Shown here: in pieces, positions 58,772 to 64,000 of the stretch
Position numbering within the stretch: the stretch's first letter is position 1
Layout: every line of letters starts with the position of its first letter
From: Gammaproteobacteria bacterium
GTDB lineage: Bacteria > Pseudomonadota > Gammaproteobacteria > DSM-16500
NCBI GenBank assembly: GCA_031291175.1
Contig: JARLJO010000064.1
Coordinates: forward strand, 62,001-126,000
Length of the DNA: 64,000 nt
Direction: 5' to 3'
Translations under genes and position numbers: made by a program
Notes under the pieces: generated by a model
Told to the model about the DNA's origin: nothing
Databases searched by the model: none
The model's input: only the letters and a program-made list of their open reading frames with translations

Positions 58772-61700
58772 ATGCCAAATAAAACAGATAGCCAATATTG
58801 GAGAAACATCCTAAGAGATCTGCATTTTTCATCTAAGATGTGGCTTGAAGGGTATGACATACCGCCCACTCTTCTTCTCAATCCAGCATATCAATTTAAA
58901 AAATATTCGCTGGATCAATCTATTCTCGATAGTATTACCCAGTTTGGCATACAGCAACATTTTAAAGTAGACGCACTTTTACAGGCCGCCTTTGGACTTT
59001 TGCTACACCGTTATTCAAGTGCCGGCGATATTCTATATGGCACAAGTCATGAAGTAGGGCAAATTGACAAGTTAATTGTCACAGAACCCATTTTACCCGC
59101 GCGCTCTATTATTAATGATCAAATCACTCTATTAGATTATCTGCGATACGCCAACGATCAATTTATAGCTAATAAAGAAAACAGTCATTCATACAACATG
59201 GCATTGGATGCAGAGAATGCGAATCAGATTAAATATCTGTTTTTACGCCCCACCCTGTCTACCGGGCAAGAACACATTAATGTGGATATGAATCATTACA
59301 CACTGGCACTCTGTCAGTCTTCAGAAAATGAAATCACATTTTTTTATTCTCTTGGCAAATTCAGCGAAAAGAGCATTCACAATTTATTCGAACATTTTCA
59401 AATTATTTTAAAAGCAATAGCTACCAAATCCAGCAATAAAGTCACCGGCTTTTGCATCCTGACCGAGCATGAGAAACAAGTGTTGCTAAAAGACTGGAAC
59501 CATCCTATTTTTAAGATAGAGCAAGAAACTTGTGTTCATGCGTGGATATCGCAACAAGCAGCGAAGCATCCCACGCTGCCAGCGATTACCTATGAAAAAC
59601 AAACCATAAATTTTCTTGAGCTAGATGAAACATCGAATCAGTTAGCAGAATATTTATTACAGGAAGGCGTGGTGCCAGGGGATAAAATTGCTGTGCTATT
59701 AGACAGAAACCCCAATCTGATTATTGCTATGCTGGCTATCTTTAAAATAGGTGCCATTTATATTCCCATTAATCCCAAATTCCAGCAAGATAAAATCCAT
59801 TTTATTTTAAATGACAGTCATGCAAAAGCGATTCTAGTCACAAGTAATGAGAGAATTCCAGAAGACTTACAATATAAGGCACTTCTCTACGATAAAGCAT
59901 TAATAAAAGAACTGGGTAAGAAAACAATCCCTATTATGGTTATGCCAAACCAAACGGCTTACATTATCTATACTTCAGGAACAACCGGAAGACCCAAGGG
60001 AGTTATCATTAAGCATATTGGCTTGATCAATTTGACTTATTGGTATCAGCATCAGTTTAACATTACAACGAAGGATCGCGCATCACAGCTTGCTTCGCAA
60101 AGTTTTGATAGTTTTTTCTGTGAAACATTGCCTTTTCTAGCTAATGGCGCCAGTGTACATATTGTTGATGACGCCACTAAACTTTCACCCGATACATTAC
60201 TCCAATGGCTAAAAGACGAACGTATTAGCATCTGTGATTTGCCGACCAATTTCGCAAAAATATTGCTTAATAGAGAATGGCCTACCGAGATGGATTTGCG
60301 AATATTAAAAATCGGTGGTGAACCCATTACACAATTGCCTAACAAGAAAATGACTTTTGATATCTGGAATGCTTACGGCACAACAGAAACTACCATAGAA
60401 ACTACTTTTATTAAAATATTCGCAGCCAATATTGTCAGCGAAAAGCAACCCTATTACCTTTCTATATTACCAATCGGTAAACCTATTTTTAATACTGCCG
60501 TGTATGTTGTAGATCAATATATGCATCTTGTGCCGATCGGGGTTGCTGGTGAATTATTAATTGGCGGCATTGGACTGGCATCGGGTTATCTGCATCGGGA
60601 ACAACTTAACGATGAAAAATTCATTCCTAATGCATTTCAGCCAGAGATCGCCCCAAAACTTTACCGAACCGGCGATCTGGTTCGCTGGATGGATGATGGC
60701 AACCTGGCATTTGTCGATCGACTTGATCACCAAGTCAATATAAAAGGAGTACGAGTTGAATTAAGTGAAATTGAAACGGCAATCACTCAACATTCAGATG
60801 TCAGCGAAGTGGTTGTCATCGCAAAAGAATTACCCAATAATAAAACGATGCTAGTGGCTTATCTCGTTCCAAACTTAGATAAAATCCGTATTCCTTACCA
60901 AGTAGAATGTCTACTTCAATCTCACCATACTGAAGTATTTGAGTTACTTTCTGAAGATATTTCCAAAGAAGGCATTGCTGTTAACGGTCTCTCGGTCAAA
61001 CTTGATCCTACACAACCGATACGCTTGACCATTAAACTGCCGGAGTCTAGCGAAAGCGAATGCATTGTTGGTCATGTTGTTTGGCAAAAAGGTGATCGTG
61101 CCGGGATCAAGTTTGATGCGACAACAACTCAAAAAATTGAATTTGAAAGATGCATAAAACAGTATTTAGCAACGCATCATTTAATGGATGTCCTAAATAA
61201 GGTATCCACTAAGCGAAACTTACGCAGCGCACTCAAAAACAAAATGCCAGACTATATGATTCCCACTGTTGTCAATGTTATGCCGAAATTCCCACTCACA
61301 TTTAATGGCAAAATTGATTGGAATGCGCTACCAGATCCCGATGATTTTGAACAAAAACCGGAAAAGGGTTATATTGCACCTAAAACTGTAACGGAGAAAG
61401 CGCTTGCAAAGATCTGGACCAAAATTTTAAATCTGAAAAAAATCAGTCGCAGTGATAGTTTTTTTGAGTTAGGCGGTGATTCGCTAAGTTTAAGTAAACT
61501 ATTATTAGCCATTAAAAAACATTTTCACATCACATTGCCGATGAACCTACTGCTAGACCTTCCCTTTCTGCCCATAATGAGTGAATACATAGACTCAAAA
61601 GGTGAAATCTATTCTCATCAATCAAATATTCAACACATGATACGTCATGATCTTATTTTACCAGACGACATTAGTCCCACGAAAAGAACCAGCAATGCTG

Positions 61701-62836
61701 TACGCGGCATTTTATTAACAGGTGCTTCTGGATTTTTAGGTATTTATCTTTTGCGTGCTTTGTTAGCCAAATCCAGCGCCAAAATTTTTTGCGTTATTCG
61801 CAACAATGATAATCTGAGCCCCACTAAAGTTTTTATGGAACACATTCAACATTATCAACTGGAGTCTGACATTTCATTACAAAATAATCGGATTTCTCTG
61901 ATTGTGGGTGATATCAGTCAAGACATGTTGGGTCTCTCCACAGAGCAATATTTTCATCTGGCAGAAAATATTGATGTCATCTATCACTGCGCTGCCGAAA
62001 GCAATACGATGCTAGCTTATCCTGAACTCCGTAAGAGTAATGTTTTAAGCACGGTGGAAATTATCAAATTCGCCACGCAAAGAATGGATAAACACATTCA
62101 TTTTATCTCAACATTTTCTGCTGTTAGCAATACCGATATGATGGGTAATTACATAGAAGATTTCCCCGTTGAAGCTGACGCCTCAAGCCTGGTGGGTGGC
62201 CTTGCATTGACAAAATGGGTGGCTGAAAAATTATTATTGGACATTAAAAATCGCGGTTTGCCTGTTTCGATTTACCGTTTAAGTGACATCTTAGGACAAT
62301 CTGACACGGGCATCACCAACACAAATCATAAAATTTTATTCTTAATCAAAAACTGCATTCAAACAGGATTTGCACCTCGCTGGAATGAAAGGATCAGTAT
62401 GCTGCCTGTGGATTTCGTGGCAAACCTTATCACAGACATATCGCAATATCAGCCTGAAGCCAGCAAAGTCTACCATATTGAAAATACGAAAGGCATGATG
62501 TGGGTGGATTTGATTGCATGGCTAAATCATTATGGATACGAAATTGAACTGATCGAAGCTAACCAATGGAAAAAATCTTTATGGGACTTAACGCCTGAAA
62601 ATGCCTTATTTCCTTTGCTGACGAATTATCTTTCAGTGAAAGACTTAGACCCAAAACCGAAAGCCATTATGAAAAACACGTTACGGATCTTGTCACAACT
62701 TGGCATTAGCTATCCACATATTGATAATCAGATTTTATCAAAATATTTTGATTACTTATGTCATATTGGATTTTTACCACATCCAACCAGAAAAGCGCCG
62801 CCACCTGGAATAAAAAAAACGGGATCTATTTCATGA
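58772..62836 (+). CDS. NRPS-like synthetase: partial C, A with inserted PilZ-like domain, T, reductase-like
   Basis: The 1354-aa protein starts with only the C-terminal half of a condensation domain (about 1-230); no HHxxxDG is present. An adenylation domain follows (about 260-860): YIIYTSGTTGRPKG near 400, NAYGTTETT near 533, YRTGDLVRW near 631 and the catalytic Lys847 in NGKIDW. By manual alignment the pocket reads D-S-C-T-K-G-A-I-E-K; Asp fits an amino acid substrate. Between VNIKGVRVELSEIE and Lys847 sits an extra domain (about 704-797) with RIPYQVECLL, DISKEG (D729, S731, G734) and HVVWQKGDRAGIKF, a PilZ-type pattern. The first Arg of RxxxR is missing. A carrier domain (LGGDSLS, Ser904) and a Lys2-type reductase-like domain (TGASGFLGIYLL) follow. 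In the latter the catalytic Tyr of YxxxK is Leu1144; Lys1148 remains. AGGA lies 8 bases upstream of the ATG. No phosphopantetheinyl transferase gene is nearby. Confidence 0.88.
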   Translation: MPNKTDSQYWRNILRDLHFSSKMWLEGYDIPPTLLLNPAYQFKKYSLDQSILDSITQFGIQQHFKVDALLQAAFGLLLHRYSSAGDILYGTSHEVGQIDKLIVTEPILPARSIINDQITLLDYLRYANDQFIANKENSHSYNMALDAENANQIKYLFLRPTLSTGQEHINVDMNHYTLALCQSSENEITFFYSLGKFSEKSIHNLFEHFQIILKAIATKSSNKVTGFCILTEHEKQVLLKDWNHPIFKIEQETCVHAWISQQAAKHPTLPAITYEKQTINFLELDETSNQLAEYLLQEGVVPGDKIAVLLDRNPNLIIAMLAIFKIGAIYIPINPKFQQDKIHFILNDSHAKAILVTSNERIPEDLQYKALLYDKALIKELGKKTIPIMVMPNQTAYIIYTSGTTGRPKGVIIKHIGLINLTYWYQHQFNITTKDRASQLASQSFDSFFCETLPFLANGASVHIVDDATKLSPDTLLQWLKDERISICDLPTNFAKILLNREWPTEMDLRILKIGGEPITQLPNKKMTFDIWNAYGTTETTIETTFIKIFAANIVSEKQPYYLSILPIGKPIFNTAVYVVDQYMHLVPIGVAGELLIGGIGLASGYLHREQLNDEKFIPNAFQPEIAPKLYRTGDLVRWMDDGNLAFVDRLDHQVNIKGVRVELSEIETAITQHSDVSEVVVIAKELPNNKTMLVAYLVPNLDKIRIPYQVECLLQSHHTEVFELLSEDISKEGIAVNGLSVKLDPTQPIRLTIKLPESSESECIVGHVVWQKGDRAGIKFDATTTQKIEFERCIKQYLATHHLMDVLNKVSTKRNLRSALKNKMPDYMIPTVVNVMPKFPLTFNGKIDWNALPDPDDFEQKPEKGYIAPKTVTEKALAKIWTKILNLKKISRSDSFFELGGDSLSLSKLLLAIKKHFHITLPMNLLLDLPFLPIMSEYIDSKGEIYSHQSNIQHMIRHDLILPDDISPTKRTSNAVRGILLTGASGFLGIYLLRALLAKSSAKIFCVIRNNDNLSPTKVFMEHIQHYQLESDISLQNNRISLIVGDISQDMLGLSTEQYFHLAENIDVIYHCAAESNTMLAYPELRKSNVLSTVEIIKFATQRMDKHIHFISTFSAVSNTDMMGNYIEDFPVEADASSLVGGLALTKWVAEKLLLDIKNRGLPVSIYRLSDILGQSDTGITNTNHKILFLIKNCIQTGFAPRWNERISMLPVDFVANLITDISQYQPEASKVYHIENTKGMMWVDLIAWLNHYGYEIELIEANQWKKSLWDLTPENALFPLLTNYLSVKDLDPKPKAIMKNTLRILSQLGISYPHIDNQILSKYFDYLCHIGFLPHPTRKAPPPGIKKTGSIS

Positions 62837-62844
62837 CAACCAAT

Positions 62845-64000
<1,156 letters not shown>

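Noticed and set aside
62837-62844. Shared terminator between the NRPS-like gene and ligA
   Set aside because: Only 8 bases separate the two stops and no hairpin with a T run is seen there.

Overview
This window is an AT-rich (about 40% G+C by eye), densely coding stretch of a gammaproteobacterial chromosome, most likely a member of the Legionellales (Legionella/Coxiella/Aquicella/Berkiella type). That placement is inference. It rests on gltA facing sdhCDAB-sucABCD, a kaiC-kaiB operon with a PAS kinase and receiver proteins as in Legionella, a secreted CD39-type NTPDase like the Legionella virulence NTPDase, and a possible ankyrin-like effector. No rRNA, tRNA, CRISPR array, transposase or phage gene was found.

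Layout. 1-4225: the 3' part of kaiC, then kaiB, a PAS histidine kinase and a receiver-only regulator, with a second receiver gene convergent to them. 4545-8249: an unusual YyaL-DsbD fusion protein and a SpeD-like protein. 8576-21140: serS, then the TCA block sucDCBA and sdhBADC on the minus strand with gltA divergent; clear sigma70-like promoters drive both sides. 21235-25541: an outer-membrane barrel protein, divergent glpK and glpD, and a small secreted protein. 25809-33832: fatty-acid uptake and beta-oxidation (FadL, FadJ, FadI, FadE). 34125-38445: an unknown ankyrin-like protein, a membrane protein and the NTPDase, with three copies of a repeat built on paired DnaA-box-like sequences. 38446-45574: a minus-strand run nagZ-hpt-DUF1189-fadE2-alkaline phosphatase superfamily protein. 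45718-47710: prmB-aroC. 47711-48461: a gene-free stretch with two inverted copies of a 119-bp palindromic MITE-like element. 48462-54319: hslO, an RND efflux pair, yciB and bolA. 54444-55659: an Smr protein and udk. 55660-56250: a repeat-rich spacer. 56251-62836: the most unusual locus, described next. The window ends inside ligA.

The best candidate for a new system is 56251-62836. A CHASE4-like/HAMP/GGDEF/EAL c-di-GMP enzyme with intact motifs lies 25 bp upstream of a 1354-aa single-module NRPS-like protein. That protein has half a condensation domain, an adenylation domain with a PilZ-like domain inserted in its C-terminal subdomain, a carrier domain and a terminal reductase-like domain. 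The reductase catalytic Tyr is replaced by Leu. This looks like a synthetase whose adenylation cycle is physically joined to a c-di-GMP sensor fold and co-transcribed with the enzyme that sets c-di-GMP. Substrate, product and c-di-GMP binding are unproven, and the PilZ arginine motif is only partly conserved.
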